Of a DNA stretch of 54,526 nt, positions 15,366 to 23,503 are shown piece by piece (the first letter of the stretch is position 1; each line of letters begins with the position of its first letter). The notes below the pieces were generated by a model. It did no database searches and had not been told where the DNA came from. It saw only the letters and a list, made by a program, of their open reading frames with translations. This stretch comes from Clostridiales bacterium (GTDB taxonomy: Bacteria > Bacillota > Clostridia > Peptostreptococcales > Anaerovoracaceae), in NCBI GenBank assembly GCA_009776955.1, contig WRMW01000012.1, positions 1 through 54,526 on the forward strand, written 5' to 3'. Made by a program: the position numbers and the translations under genes.

Positions 15366-16469
15366 TCAGCAGATACGGGGCAGGCCCTCGCCGTAGAGGA
15401 CGTCGAGGCGGATGGTGCCGCCAAGGGGGGTGCGTAGGGAGAGGGGGGGCGGAGTTGAGTGTATAGATGAGGGGATGGGCGAGTCGGCGCTCGACGCGAA
15501 GGTCTGGCTTTTTGGGCTAGGGGGTGGGGGTTGGGCGGAGGGGGCGGCGGAACTGGGGGCGGCGTGGCCGATGATGGCGGCGGCGCGGCCGATCTCGGTG
15601 GAGCGGACGGCGGTGAGGGCGTGCGAGGCGTCGGCGTGAGCGACGGCGAGCGCGACCTTTCCCTCGTTCGCCATATAGAGCGGGTCGAGTCCCATAAGGC
15701 GGGCGAAGGCCTTCACTTCGGCGCTGACGGGGATATCCCCTTCCTCTAAAATGATAGAAACTTTAGAGGCTATGGCGAGTTCGTTCAAGACCGTGGCGAG
15801 CCCGCCGCGGGTGACGTCACGCATGGCGTGTATATCGACGCCCGCTTCATCAAGGGCACGGATGATGGGGGTGAGCAAAGCGCAATCACTTTTTATGTCG
15901 TTTTTCACCCCCATGCGGGCGGACAATATGGCGGCGTGGTGGTCACCGAGATTGCCCGAAAGTATGATGGCATCGCCAGGCAGGATTCCGGCGGGCATCA
16001 CTTCACCCGCCCCATCGCCGAAAGTCCCGACGCCGGTGGTGCTTATCATCAGGCCGCCGCCTTCGCCCCGCCCCTCTATCACCTTGGTGTCGCCGGCGAT
16101 GATAGCGACGCCCGCCTCTTTCGCCGCCTTTGCGAGCGACGCACAGATGGTATCAAGCAACTCGATTGACAGTCCAACCTCAAGCGTAAACCCGCACGTA
16201 AGATACCGCGGCGTCGCTCCGCTCATAAGCACATCGTTGACCGTGCCGCAAACCGCAAGCTTGCCGATATCCCCGCCAGGGAATACAAGAGGCGTCACGA
16301 CAAAGGTGTCCGTGCTTATCGCAAGCCGCTCCGCACCGCAAACAACCGCGCTGTCCCCAAGCTCCCCCAATACATCGTTATTAAACGATGGAAGGAACAC
16401 ATCCCTCATTAATGCGGCCGATTCCGCCCCGCCGCTGCCATGCGCCAGTGTAATTATTCCGCTTTTCAT
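15366..16469 (-). CDS. hypE: hydrogenase maturation protein HypE with repeat-derived insertion
   Basis: HypE dehydrates the thiocarboxamide on its own C-terminal cysteine to make the cyanide ligand of [NiFe]-hydrogenases. The 367-residue protein has the family start (ITLAHGSGGAESAALMRD), DTFVVTPLVFPGGDIGKLAV, VIEGRGEGGGL, DVTRGGLATVLNE and the hallmark C-terminus LPRIC. Residues about 303-345 are proline/serine-rich (PPPPSPKSQTFASSADSP) and separate the GRAAAIIGHA strand from TPLGGTIRLDVL. The family usually has only a short turn here. The DNA for this part shares a perfect 41-bp repeat with the downstream MITE-like element. The start ATG at 16469 has no ribosome site and lies 6 bases after a TATAAT. 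No hydrogenase or other hyp gene is in the window. Confidence 0.88.
   Translation of the reverse strand: MKSGIITLAHGSGGAESAALMRDVFLPSFNNDVLGELGDSAVVCGAERLAISTDTFVVTPLVFPGGDIGKLAVCGTVNDVLMSGATPRYLTCGFTLEVGLSIELLDTICASLAKAAKEAGVAIIAGDTKVIEGRGEGGGLMISTTGVGTFGDGAGEVMPAGILPGDAIILSGNLGDHHAAILSARMGVKNDIKSDCALLTPIIRALDEAGVDIHAMRDVTRGGLATVLNELAIASKVSIILEEGDIPVSAEVKAFARLMGLDPLYMANEGKVALAVAHADASHALTAVRSTEIGRAAAIIGHAAPSSAAPSAQPPPPSPKSQTFASSADSPIPSSIHSTPPPLSLRTPLGGTIRLDVLYGEGLPRIC
15484..15524. repeat. 41-bp direct repeat copy inside hypE
   Basis: Identical over 41 bases to 15300-15340: TCGGCGCTCGACGCGAAGG at the left, TTTTTGGGCTAGGGGG at the right. It codes in frame for SPKSQTFASSAD within hypE. It carries only the right end of the MITE-like element, so this is a partial copy. 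Confidence 0.85.
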
Positions 16470-16475
16470 GCGTAT

Positions 16476-16481
16476 ATTATA
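16476..16481 (-). promoter_or_regulatory. -10 box implying a leaderless hypE transcript
   Basis: TATAAT on the minus strand, 6 bases from the hypE ATG, with a second TATAAT 10 bases further upstream. No Shine-Dalgarno sequence is present. No convincing -35 is seen. The AT-rich interval 16470-16511 is shared with the divergent DUF2148 gene. Confidence 0.45.
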
Positions 16482-16511
16482 TGTTATTATATGAAAAAAG
16501 GAGATACTAAT

Positions 16512-17045
16512 ATGATTTATGCGAGTGATGTTGTGGAAAAGGATGCTTTGCGGACGGTGGCGGGGCTTATGGCTGCGGCGGCGCGGACGGCGCCCAAGGC
16601 TAAAGGCGTGGACACCATTTTGACCATGGTCGTGGACGGCGCGGAAAAAGACGCTATTGCGGCGGAAATGCGGAAGATCGCGGAGGGCGGCGAGAACTTT
16701 GCGTCGTTCGGGCGTGACGCAGGGAATGTCGATGCCTCGGAGTATGTGGTGCTTCTGGCCGCCACCGACAAACCTGTGGGTCTTTCGCTTTGCAGCCTCT
16801 GCGGTTTCGAAAATTGTGCGGCGGCCACCGCTGCGGGGGCGCCCTGCGCGTTCAATATAAGCGATCTGGGGACGGCGGCATGCTCTGCTTGCGTGGTGGC
16901 GTCGAACCACTTTGTTGACAACAGACTGATGTATACGGTGGGCATGGCGGCGTCGCGTCTCGGTCTTTTCAACACTAAGGTGCGTGCGTGTTACGGCATA
17001 CCGATCTCGACAAAGGGCAAGAGCGTCTACTTTGACCGCAAGTAG
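16512..17045 (+). CDS. DUF2148 (ferredoxin-like domain) protein
   Basis: Unknown-function cytosolic protein of 177 residues. It matches the DUF2148 pattern found in anaerobes: an N-terminal helical region (VVEKDALRTVAGLMAAAARTAPKAKG), VVLLAATDKP, and a cysteine-rich core (CSLCGFENC, GAPC, GTAACSACVVAS, residues about 95-140) that could bind an iron-sulfur cluster. It ends YGIPISTKGKSVYFDRK. The ATG at 16512 has AAGGAG about 7 bases upstream; the longer frame from 16440 would run through the hypE promoter. It is divergent from hypE and overlaps the downstream convergent gene by 19 bases. A role beside HypE in metal-cluster chemistry is only a guess. Confidence 0.8.
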   Translation: MIYASDVVEKDALRTVAGLMAAAARTAPKAKGVDTILTMVVDGAEKDAIAAEMRKIAEGGENFASFGRDAGNVDASEYVVLLAATDKPVGLSLCSLCGFENCAAATAAGAPCAFNISDLGTAACSACVVASNHFVDNRLMYTVGMAASRLGLFNTKVRACYGIPISTKGKSVYFDRK

Positions 17046-17557
17046 GCGGCCAGGGCTTCCGGCCTCCCTTTCACGAAGTCATCGTTGAACAAAAATATCT
17101 CAGGAGTTTTGCCGTAGCCTAGGCATACTTTGAGGTATGCTTCCTGTTCCTCGACCATGTCCACCTCCGCAAAAGCGACAAAACGCTCTGCGTTGACGCT
17201 CGTAATGCCTGTGGCGGCGTTTGCGTCTGCGCCCTGGTGCTTTATGAATAATCCGCCCTCGCCGACCGATACGCTTTTGGGGAAGCGTCCTTGCCTCATA
17301 GCCTTTGAAAAATAGTGTAATTCTATAAGCTTTTGCGAGAAAATTGCGAGCACTACTGCAACGAGCCCGCCAATGGCGAAAGCGATGGCGGCGCCATGTA
17401 CGGCATCAGGTATGCCAGGGCTCGTGCCGTAATAAAACAAGTAGAACCCTCCGGCGGCGAGGATTCCGCGTACGGCCTTGCTTAGGGGGGGTATCTCGTT
17501 TTTTGACAGGAGCTTGCGGCGTTCGGGGGTGAGGGGATTGCAATTTATCTCGAACAC
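17027..17557 (-). CDS. membrane protein with YcxB-like C-terminal domain
   Basis: 176-residue protein with two membrane segments (about residues 25-46 and 54-76). A soluble C-terminal domain follows (about 85-176: HYFSKAMRQGRFPKSVSVGEGGLFIKH ... FVAFAEVDMVEEQEAYLKVCLGYGKTPEIFLFND) that resembles YcxB/PH-like domains. The GTG at 17557 is the likely start, since GGAGG lies 8 bases upstream; the ATG at 17578 would swallow that site and overlap thrC. It is the last gene of the rpsF-to-thrC run. No specific function is known to me. Confidence 0.65.
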   Translation of the reverse strand: MFEINCNPLTPERRKLLSKNEIPPLSKAVRGILAAGGFYLFYYGTSPGIPDAVHGAAIAFAIGGLVAVVLAIFSQKLIELHYFSKAMRQGRFPKSVSVGEGGLFIKHQGADANAATGITSVNAERFVAFAEVDMVEEQEAYLKVCLGYGKTPEIFLFNDDFVKGRPEALAAYLRSK

Positions 17558-17570
17558 GGGGTTCTCCTCC

Positions 17571-19073
17571 CTATGCAAACAAAGCGTCGGTGACGGCGGC
17601 TTTGACGGCGGTTTTCTCTATGACCGCATCGTGCAGGACGGGCTTGCCCTCTAGCCCTCGCAGGCTCCTTGGGACGGCTATTCCCGTTGATTTTTCAAGG
17701 TTTCCCAAGGTGGCGAACTCGTCTGCTCCCGCCTCGATGCCAAGAGCGCCCGCAACGCTGCCCGCAAATTTATAGGGGCTCGCCGTCGAAGCTATCAGGG
17801 TTTTGGCGGTGTCGCCCGTCCGCGCCCTATAATCCATATATACGGCGTAAGCGACGGCGGTGTGCGTGTCCATAAGGTAGCTTTCCTCACGCCAGAGCCT
17901 GGCGAGCGACACATGGGACATGGCCATTTCCGCATAGCCCCCGTAAAAATCGGAGGAAAACGAGGATTTTGCCTCTGCACCCACATCGTAGACACCGTTT
18001 TCCTCCAATCCTCCCATCAAGGCACGGATACGTTCTGCATCGCCGCCCGAAAGGTGGAAAAGCAGGCGTTCAAGGTTGCTCGACACGAGGATGTCCATCG
18101 ACGGTGAGGACGTGAGGATGAAATCGCGTCGCGTGTCATAAACGCCTGTATTGATAAAGTCCGTAAGTATCTTGTTTTCGTTGGAGGCGCAGATAAGCTT
18201 CGCGATGGGCAGCCCCATCTGCTTTGCGTACCACGCCGCAAGGATATTGCCGAAGTTTCCAGTGGGGACGCAGACGTTGATACGCTCGCCGTCCGCAACC
18301 TCGCCTTGTGCGACGAGCTTCGCATAAGCGTTTATATAATAGGCAACTTGCGGGACGAGCCGCCCGATATTGATGGAGTTGGCCGAGGAAAGCCGTACGC
18401 CTCTGTCCGCCAACCCCTCTGCAAGGGCGGCATCGGCAAAGACGCTTTTTACCCCTGTCTGAGCCTCGTCGAAATTGCCGCGTATACCGTATACGTGGAC
18501 GTTGGCGCCCTCTTGGGTGAGCATCTGGCGCTCCTGCACCACGCTCACGCCGTCCTTGGGATAAAAGACTATTATTTCCGTGCCGGGGACATCGGCGAAG
18601 CCTGCGAGCGCCGCCTTGCCGGTGTCGCCCGAAGTGGCGGTGAGTATGGCGATTTTCTTGTCCTCGCCCTCTTTGCGGGCAGCCGTTTTCAGCAGCCAGG
18701 GGAGTATCGAGAGCGCCATGTCCTTGAATGCGGCCGTGCTGCCGTGCCAGAGCTCAAGGAAGTAGGCGTTTTCGGTCTTGACTATGGGCGTAATATCGGG
18801 AGCGTCAAATTTTTCGTCGTAAGCGGCGGTGACGCAGGCGTTTAGCTCGTCATCGGCAAAGTCCGTGAAGAAAGCGGCGAGGGTGGAGTGGGCAACGGCG
18901 GCGTAGGGGGTTGGTGTGCCGGATTGCTTCGTCGCATTCGCCCCTCGCAATGACAGGGGAAGGGCGGGGATGGTTTCGGGGACGTAGAGTCCCCTGTCCA
19001 GGGCGAGCCCACGGATGATGGCGGCGGCGGATGTGATTGGGGCTTCGTGCCCTCTGGTGCTGATGTATTTCAT
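17571..19073 (-). CDS. thrC: threonine synthase
   Basis: PLP enzyme converting O-phosphohomoserine to threonine. The 500-residue protein is the long class. It starts MKYISTRG, has LELWHGSTAAFKDMALS with the PLP lysine, the ATSGDTGKAAL loop, ANSINIGRLVPQVAYY and CVPTGNFGNILAAWYAKQMGLP. Residues about 40-53 (LSLRGANATKQSGT) are the translation of a REP-like DNA repeat (18921-18954), inserted between VPETIPALP and the family's conserved N-terminal helix. The insertion keeps frame and lies in a loop before the catalytic domain, so activity is probably kept. It follows ddh by 3 bases in the same operon. Confidence 0.94.
   Translation of the reverse strand: MKYISTRGHEAPITSAAAIIRGLALDRGLYVPETIPALPLSLRGANATKQSGTPTPYAAVAHSTLAAFFTDFADDELNACVTAAYDEKFDAPDITPIVKTENAYFLELWHGSTAAFKDMALSILPWLLKTAARKEGEDKKIAILTATSGDTGKAALAGFADVPGTEIIVFYPKDGVSVVQERQMLTQEGANVHVYGIRGNFDEAQTGVKSVFADAALAEGLADRGVRLSSANSINIGRLVPQVAYYINAYAKLVAQGEVADGERINVCVPTGNFGNILAAWYAKQMGLPIAKLICASNENKILTDFINTGVYDTRRDFILTSSPSMDILVSSNLERLLFHLSGGDAERIRALMGGLEENGVYDVGAEAKSSFSSDFYGGYAEMAMSHVSLARLWREESYLMDTHTAVAYAVYMDYRARTGDTAKTLIASTASPYKFAGSVAGALGIEAGADEFATLGNLEKSTGIAVPRSLRGLEGKPVLHDAVIEKTAVKAAVTDALFA
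18921..18954. repeat. REP-like repeat inside thrC
   Basis: GGATTGCTTCGTCGCATTCG followed by CCCCTCGCAATGAC. This is a widespread type of palindromic repeat whose translations (LSLRGANATKQS and the like) recur in unrelated proteins of many genomes. Here it is inserted in frame near the 5' end of thrC. Confidence 0.75.
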
Positions 19074-19076
19074 AAT

Positions 19077-20063
19077 TTACAATAATTCCTTTACAAGCTC
19101 GTCAGGTTCTTGGGGCGAGAGCATTATCGGGGGGATGTCGAATATGGTTCGGGCGCCACGTTCGCCCTTGGCGGACAGCCTGTACGCCGCCCTTGCGTAT
19201 GCCAGCAGCACCGATGCCGTGAACTCGGAATTTGAGTCCAGTTTCAACGAAAATTCGATCCCCTGGGTGTTTCCGACCCCGGTCTCGCCCGTGTGTAGCA
19301 CGTTGCCGCCGTGCATTATCTTCGCGTGGTCTTTCTTTAGCTCGTCCAATGAAATAAAATGCACGGTCGTGTCGTAGTCCGCAAAGTAATCCGGCATGGT
19401 CTTTATCTCGTTTTCAATTCGCTTGGTGTCGGCGCCTGCCGCCGCTGCGACATAGCACACCCTTGTATGCTTTTCGCGGGTTGTCAGCTCAGGGGCTTCG
19501 CCGCTTCGCACCCTTTCCATCGCGGCGTCCACGGGTATCGTGTACTGGATGGCGCCTTCCACGCCGTCTATGCCACGAACCGCTTCGGAGTGGCCTTGGC
19601 TGACGCCCTTGCCCCAAAACGTGTAAGTTTTTCCGTCGGGGATTATCGAGCCTGCGTATAACCTCAAGATGGAGAACAGCCCAGGGTCCCAACCGATTGA
19701 AATGATGGAGAGGTGGTCTCCGGCCTTTGCCGCACTGTCTACCGCCTCGAAATATCCTGGGATTTTTGCGTGCGTGTCGTAGCTGTCTACCGTGTTGAAC
19801 AGCCTTGCGAACTCAGGCCCCTGCGAGGGGAGGTCGCTTTTGGAGCCGCCGCATAGAATCATAACGTCCATTTTGCCCTGCCATTCGGGGGCGGAGGCGA
19901 TGTGAACCATGGGGGGGTTGCCGCCGGCGCCGGACGGAAGGTTGCCGCCCCGACGCGAGAAAATCGCGACGAGTTCCATGTCGGGATTCTTCGCAATCTC
20001 CGATTCAACGCCACGACCGAGGTTGCCGTAGCCACATATGCCGATTTTTATTTTATTGTCCAT
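19077..20063 (-). CDS. ddh: meso-diaminopimelate dehydrogenase
   Basis: Makes meso-diaminopimelate directly from tetrahydrodipicolinate with NADPH and ammonia, for lysine and peptidoglycan. The 328-residue protein begins IKIGICGYGNLGRGVESEI (Rossmann turn). It has NTVDSYDTHAKIPGYF, SIGWDPGLFSILRLYAGSI, FWGKGVSQGHSEAVRGI and HGGNVLHTGETG, all family hallmarks. The length is normal. It lies between rsmA and thrC, so cell-wall and aspartate-family amino-acid supply share this operon. Confidence 0.95.
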   Translation of the reverse strand: MDNKIKIGICGYGNLGRGVESEIAKNPDMELVAIFSRRGGNLPSGAGGNPPMVHIASAPEWQGKMDVMILCGGSKSDLPSQGPEFARLFNTVDSYDTHAKIPGYFEAVDSAAKAGDHLSIISIGWDPGLFSILRLYAGSIIPDGKTYTFWGKGVSQGHSEAVRGIDGVEGAIQYTIPVDAAMERVRSGEAPELTTREKHTRVCYVAAAAGADTKRIENEIKTMPDYFADYDTTVHFISLDELKKDHAKIMHGGNVLHTGETGVGNTQGIEFSLKLDSNSEFTASVLLAYARAAYRLSAKGERGARTIFDIPPIMLSPQEPDELVKELL

Positions 20064-20075
20064 GTGATTATTTTA

Positions 20076-20957
20076 TCACATAAGATGCGAGGCGAGAGCG
20101 TAAAAATCGCGGGGGGAAAGGGTCTCGGCGCGGCGGATGGGGTCTATGCCCGCTTTTTCGAGCGCGACAAGCAGTATGGGTTCGGGATGGCCAACGGCGG
20201 CAAGGGAGTTTCTGAGGGTCTTGCGGCGTTGGTCGAAGCCAGCACGCACTAGGCGGAACATATGTTCGGTGATGGCGGATTCGTCGGCGGAGATATCCCG
20301 CGGCGTCAGGCGTATTACCGCCGAGTCCACTTGAGGTTTCGGGAAAAAGACCTCTCGTGAAACGGGAAAGAGCGGCTCGGCTTCGGCGTAATATTGCACG
20401 AGCACGGATATGGCGCCGTAGGTTTTTTTGCCTGGGGGGGAGAGAAGGCGGTCAGCAACCTCCTTTTGGACCATAAGGACGGCGAGCGCAGGCGGTGAAG
20501 CGGGCAACGTGACCGGCGGGGGCGCCCCGCCCCCATCCTTTTCAAACAGCTTGGCGATAATGGGGGTCGTGATGTAGTATGGCAGATTCCCGACCACCTT
20601 GTACGCCCCGTCCCCGCCTCGCCTCGCCGCTTTCGCAAGGTCATATTTCAGAAAGTCCTCATTGTCAATCTCTACGTTTGACAGCCCCTCCGTCGCTTCC
20701 TCAAGCGCGGGGACAAGCCGCCTGTCCAGCTCCACGGCGGTCACTCGCCCCGCCGCCTGTGCGAGCAGCACGGTAAGCCCCCCGACGCCCGCCCCCACCT
20801 CGACCACATGGTCCTCTGGCGAAAGCCCTGCGGCGTCCACGATTTTTTCGAGTATGTTCCTGTCCATCAAAAAGTTCTGCCCCAAAGACTTGGACAATTG
20901 AATCCTATGCTTCCGCATAAGTTTTTCGAGTTCTGCTCTTCTCCATACTTCGATCAT
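20076..20957 (-). CDS. rsmA: 16S rRNA dimethyladenosine transferase
   Basis: Dimethylates two adjacent adenines near the 3' end of 16S rRNA (KsgA). The 293-residue protein has KSLGQNFLMDRNILEKIV, the SAM-binding VVEVGAGVGGLTVLLA, and the catalytic NLPYYITTPII. PLFPVSREVFFPKPQVDSAVIRL marks the C-terminal part. A loop around residue 145-155 (EKDGGGAPPPVTLPASPPALAVL) is longer and more proline-rich than usual. It lies 18 bases after divIC. The start ATG has no clear ribosome site; residue 14 is another methionine, but the longer N-terminus matches the family. Confidence 0.94.
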   Translation of the reverse strand: MIEVWRRAELEKLMRKHRIQLSKSLGQNFLMDRNILEKIVDAAGLSPEDHVVEVGAGVGGLTVLLAQAAGRVTAVELDRRLVPALEEATEGLSNVEIDNEDFLKYDLAKAARRGGDGAYKVVGNLPYYITTPIIAKLFEKDGGGAPPPVTLPASPPALAVLMVQKEVADRLLSPPGKKTYGAISVLVQYYAEAEPLFPVSREVFFPKPQVDSAVIRLTPRDISADESAITEHMFRLVRAGFDQRRKTLRNSLAAVGHPEPILLVALEKAGIDPIRRAETLSPRDFYALASHLM

Positions 20958-20975
20958 TGAAAGCCGGCGAACGCC

Positions 20976-21386
20976 CTACTGCGCCTCGAGGGCTTCTTGC
21001 TCGGGAAATACGTACAAAATCTCTCCGTCGCGCAGCATATGAAACCGGTCGCGCGCCTGCTGCCCGACATAATCAGGGTCATCGATAAGGTCTAGCACTT
21101 TTTCGAGACGTGCCTTTTCAGCGAGCTTTTCTTCGTACCTTTTCTCATATACGTTTTTATTCAAGTTGAGGTCTATAATCCGATACCCGCTGGAGACAAA
21201 AATAAGGACAGCAATGGCGACCACGCCACACGCTATAAGTTTTTTGCCACGTGACATTTTCGGACGGCTTGCCTTCTCCAAGGATTTCTCGCGGCGCTTT
21301 TGCACCTTTTCCTGTTTTGCCAGCTCTGCCCTTTTTGCTTTTCGCTTCTTGTGAGCGTCTTCAATTTCGATAATGTTTTTCTTCAT
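20976..21386 (-). CDS. DivIC/FtsL-type septum formation protein
   Basis: Small bitopic division protein of 136 residues. It has a long, highly charged cytoplasmic N-terminus (1-48, rich in K/R/E), one membrane segment (about 49-67, KLIACGVVAIAVLIFVSSGY), then an extracellular coiled coil (75-100). The FtsB/DivIC-type end DPDYVGQQARDRFHMLRDGEILYVFP follows. Such proteins join the FtsQ/DivIB-FtsL complex at the septum. It lies between walK and rsmA, matching the cell-envelope theme of the operon. Confidence 0.82.
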   Translation of the reverse strand: MKKNIIEIEDAHKKRKAKRAELAKQEKVQKRREKSLEKASRPKMSRGKKLIACGVVAIAVLIFVSSGYRIIDLNLNKNVYEKRYEEKLAEKARLEKVLDLIDDPDYVGQQARDRFHMLRDGEILYVFPEQEALEAQ

Positions 21387-21433
21387 ATCCGCATTTTTCC
21401 GAATGCAGATATTCTACCAAAAATGTATTATGT

Positions 21434-22756
21434 CTACAAGATTCCGGGTATGCCGCGCGGGCGGCTTGCAGGAAGGGTGACTGTCACTGTCGTGCCGCGT
21501 CCGAGCTTGCTTTCGATACCGATGGTCCCGCCGTGTGCGATAACGATATCCCTTGAAATTGCAAGGCCTAAGCCTGTTCCACCCATCCTTCCGGTACGTG
21601 CTTTATCGACCATGTACAAGCGCTCGAACACGTGTGCGAGGTCTTCTTCGGGGATTCCGATGCCATTATCCGATATTACGATTTGGACACAGTTCTGTCC
21701 CTTAATTATGTCAACGTCCACTCTGCCCTTTTCGTCGGTGTAGTCTATCGCGTTGCTGAGTATGTTGTGGATGACCTGCTCGATACGATCCCGATTTATC
21801 TCGACGGGTATTCGGAGATTGTCAGAAAACATTTGGTTGACCGACAGGGCTTTCTCTTTTGCAACTATGTCAAGCTTTTTCATTGACAGCATGGTAAGCG
21901 ATGGAAGGTCTATTTCAAAAGTCTCCATGGCCGACCCCTCGGACTCCAGACGCGCGAGCGACAGAAGGCCTTTTACCAGACGATCCATGCGGTCGGCCTC
22001 GGATACTATTATATTGAGAAACTCCTGTGTGGTTTCGGGGTCGTCCACGGCGCCCGTCATCAGGGTCTCCGCATAGCTTTTTACCGAAGCAAGCGGGGTT
22101 TTCAGCTCGTGGCTTACATTGACAACGAAGTCTATCTGCATTTTTTCCGCCTTTGTGTTTTCGGTCACATCGCTTATCAAGACGACCGCGCCGCGCTTCT
22201 TGTCTTTTTCCTGTACAAGGGCGACGTAGCTGATATTGTAATGCTGCCCGTCCACGCTTACGGTCACCGATGGCCTTCCGTCCCGTGCCGCCTCAAGTAT
22301 CATCGCACGCTCAAGCTTTTCGCTAAAAGCTTTTTCTTTTATTCCTGCCACGTACTCGTCGTATCGCGCTTCATCAATGTCACCGTCAAAAACGGCCAGC
22401 AGTTTTTTTGCCGTTTCGTTCACAAGGATCAAGCTGCCGTCCTCTGCTACAATCACGATACCGTCCGGCACCCGGCTGACGGTAGAGTCAAGCATAAGAA
22501 GCCGTCTTTCGCGGATGTCCATGTCTGTGCTGAGCGCGTCATAAAAAACAGCTTCGCCGAACAATATCTGACGATAGAAAAACCACCAGCAAAGCACGAG
22601 TATGGCTATGACGACCGACGACGCTATGTATGCCTGCGTACCGCCCCCTGACAGGACAAGTATGACAAGCATGGATGCGAAACAGACCAGCAGCAAAACG
22701 AAAGACGCGAAACGCGCCTTTCGGATTCCGATTAAATCATCTTTCCTGTACTTCAC
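21434..22756 (-). CDS. walK: WalK/PhoR-like sensor histidine kinase
   Basis: Membrane histidine kinase of 440 residues. Two membrane helices (about 15-36 and 44-64) are joined by only about 8 residues, so there is no extracellular sensor domain. A PAS domain follows (about 85-190, RVPDGIVIVAEDGSLILVNETAKKLL). HisKA has the phosphorylated histidine in NVSHELKTPLASVKSYAETL. HATPase_c has N-box INRDRIEQVIHNILSNAIDYT, DNGIGIPEEDL and GTGLGLAISRDI. It overlaps walR by 4 bases (ATGA). The pairing suggests control of cell-wall metabolism, but a PhoR-type role remains possible because walH/I/J genes are absent here. Confidence 0.85.
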   Translation of the reverse strand: MKYRKDDLIGIRKARFASFVLLLVCFASMLVILVLSGGGTQAYIASSVVIAILVLCWWFFYRQILFGEAVFYDALSTDMDIRERRLLMLDSTVSRVPDGIVIVAEDGSLILVNETAKKLLAVFDGDIDEARYDEYVAGIKEKAFSEKLERAMILEAARDGRPSVTVSVDGQHYNISYVALVQEKDKKRGAVVLISDVTENTKAEKMQIDFVVNVSHELKTPLASVKSYAETLMTGAVDDPETTQEFLNIIVSEADRMDRLVKGLLSLARLESEGSAMETFEIDLPSLTMLSMKKLDIVAKEKALSVNQMFSDNLRIPVEINRDRIEQVIHNILSNAIDYTDEKGRVDVDIIKGQNCVQIVISDNGIGIPEEDLAHVFERLYMVDKARTGRMGGTGLGLAISRDIVIAHGGTIGIESKLGRGTTVTVTLPASRPRGIPGIL

Positions 22757-23451
22757 GACCTATGGAAATAATAGCCGACGCCCCGCTTTGTGAGAACGTA
22801 CTTCGGATCGCTGGAGTCGTCCTCCAGCTTTTCGCGAAGCCTGCGCACCGTAACGTCCACTGTGCGGATATCGCCATAGTATTCATAGCCCCAGACATCT
22901 TCCAGCAATTGCTCCCGCGAATATACTTTGTCTTCGCGCTCGGCGAGATATTTCAGCAATTCAAACTCGCGAAGCGTAAGGTCTAGCGACCCTCCGTTTT
23001 TGCGCGCTTCGTAACGGTTTGTGTCGATAGCGATGCTGCCGTACTCTTGCACATTGGACGGGTCTGCGCCTACGACGTCGGCCATGCTGGTGCGTCGTAT
23101 ATTGGCCTTGACCCTCGCGATAAGCTCGCGCAGGCCGAAAGGCTTTGTGATATAGTCGTCGGCACCAAGCTCGAGGCCTAGCACTTTGTCGACCTCCTCC
23201 TCTTTCGCTGTCAGCATGATTATGGGCACATTGCTCTTTTCACGAATTTTCTTGCATATCTCAAACCCATCCATCGTCGGTAGCATGACGTCAAGCAATA
23301 CAAGGTCGGGATCCGTCTTGAGCGCAAGCTCGAGGCCTTCGCCGCCGTCGTACGCAGCCTCTGTCTCAAAACCTTCTTTCGATAAATTGAAGCTGACTAT
23401 ATCGGAGATAGGTTTTTCATCCTCGATGATCAATACTCTTTTTGTTTCCAT
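22753..23451 (-). CDS. walR: WalR/OmpR-family response regulator
   Basis: DNA-binding regulator of 232 residues. The receiver domain (about 1-118) has the acidic pair EDE, phospho-acceptor aspartate in LVLLDVMLPTMDG, the TAK motif and ADDYITKPFG. The winged-helix domain (about 130-230) has LTLREFELLKYL, VYSREQLLEDVWGYEYYGDIRTVDVTVRRLREKL and TKRGVGYYF, close to WalR/YycF. The frame opens at 23478, but the ATG at 23451 has GGAGGAG about 9 bases upstream, so the true N-terminus is METKRVLIIEDE. Confidence 0.9.
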   Translation of the reverse strand: METKRVLIIEDEKPISDIVSFNLSKEGFETEAAYDGGEGLELALKTDPDLVLLDVMLPTMDGFEICKKIREKSNVPIIMLTAKEEEVDKVLGLELGADDYITKPFGLRELIARVKANIRRTSMADVVGADPSNVQEYGSIAIDTNRYEARKNGGSLDLTLREFELLKYLAEREDKVYSREQLLEDVWGYEYYGDIRTVDVTVRRLREKLEDDSSDPKYVLTKRGVGYYFHRS

Positions 23452-23503
23452 CTGGGCAGTCTCCTCCTTCTGTGCCATTATGATAACACATCTTTATTAA
23501 GAT

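Noticed and set aside
15152..15424. 90-codon minus-strand open frame downstream of hypE
   Set aside because: Composition is S/P/R-rich and it is made of the inverted-repeat element; it has no start signal and overlaps the hypE end.
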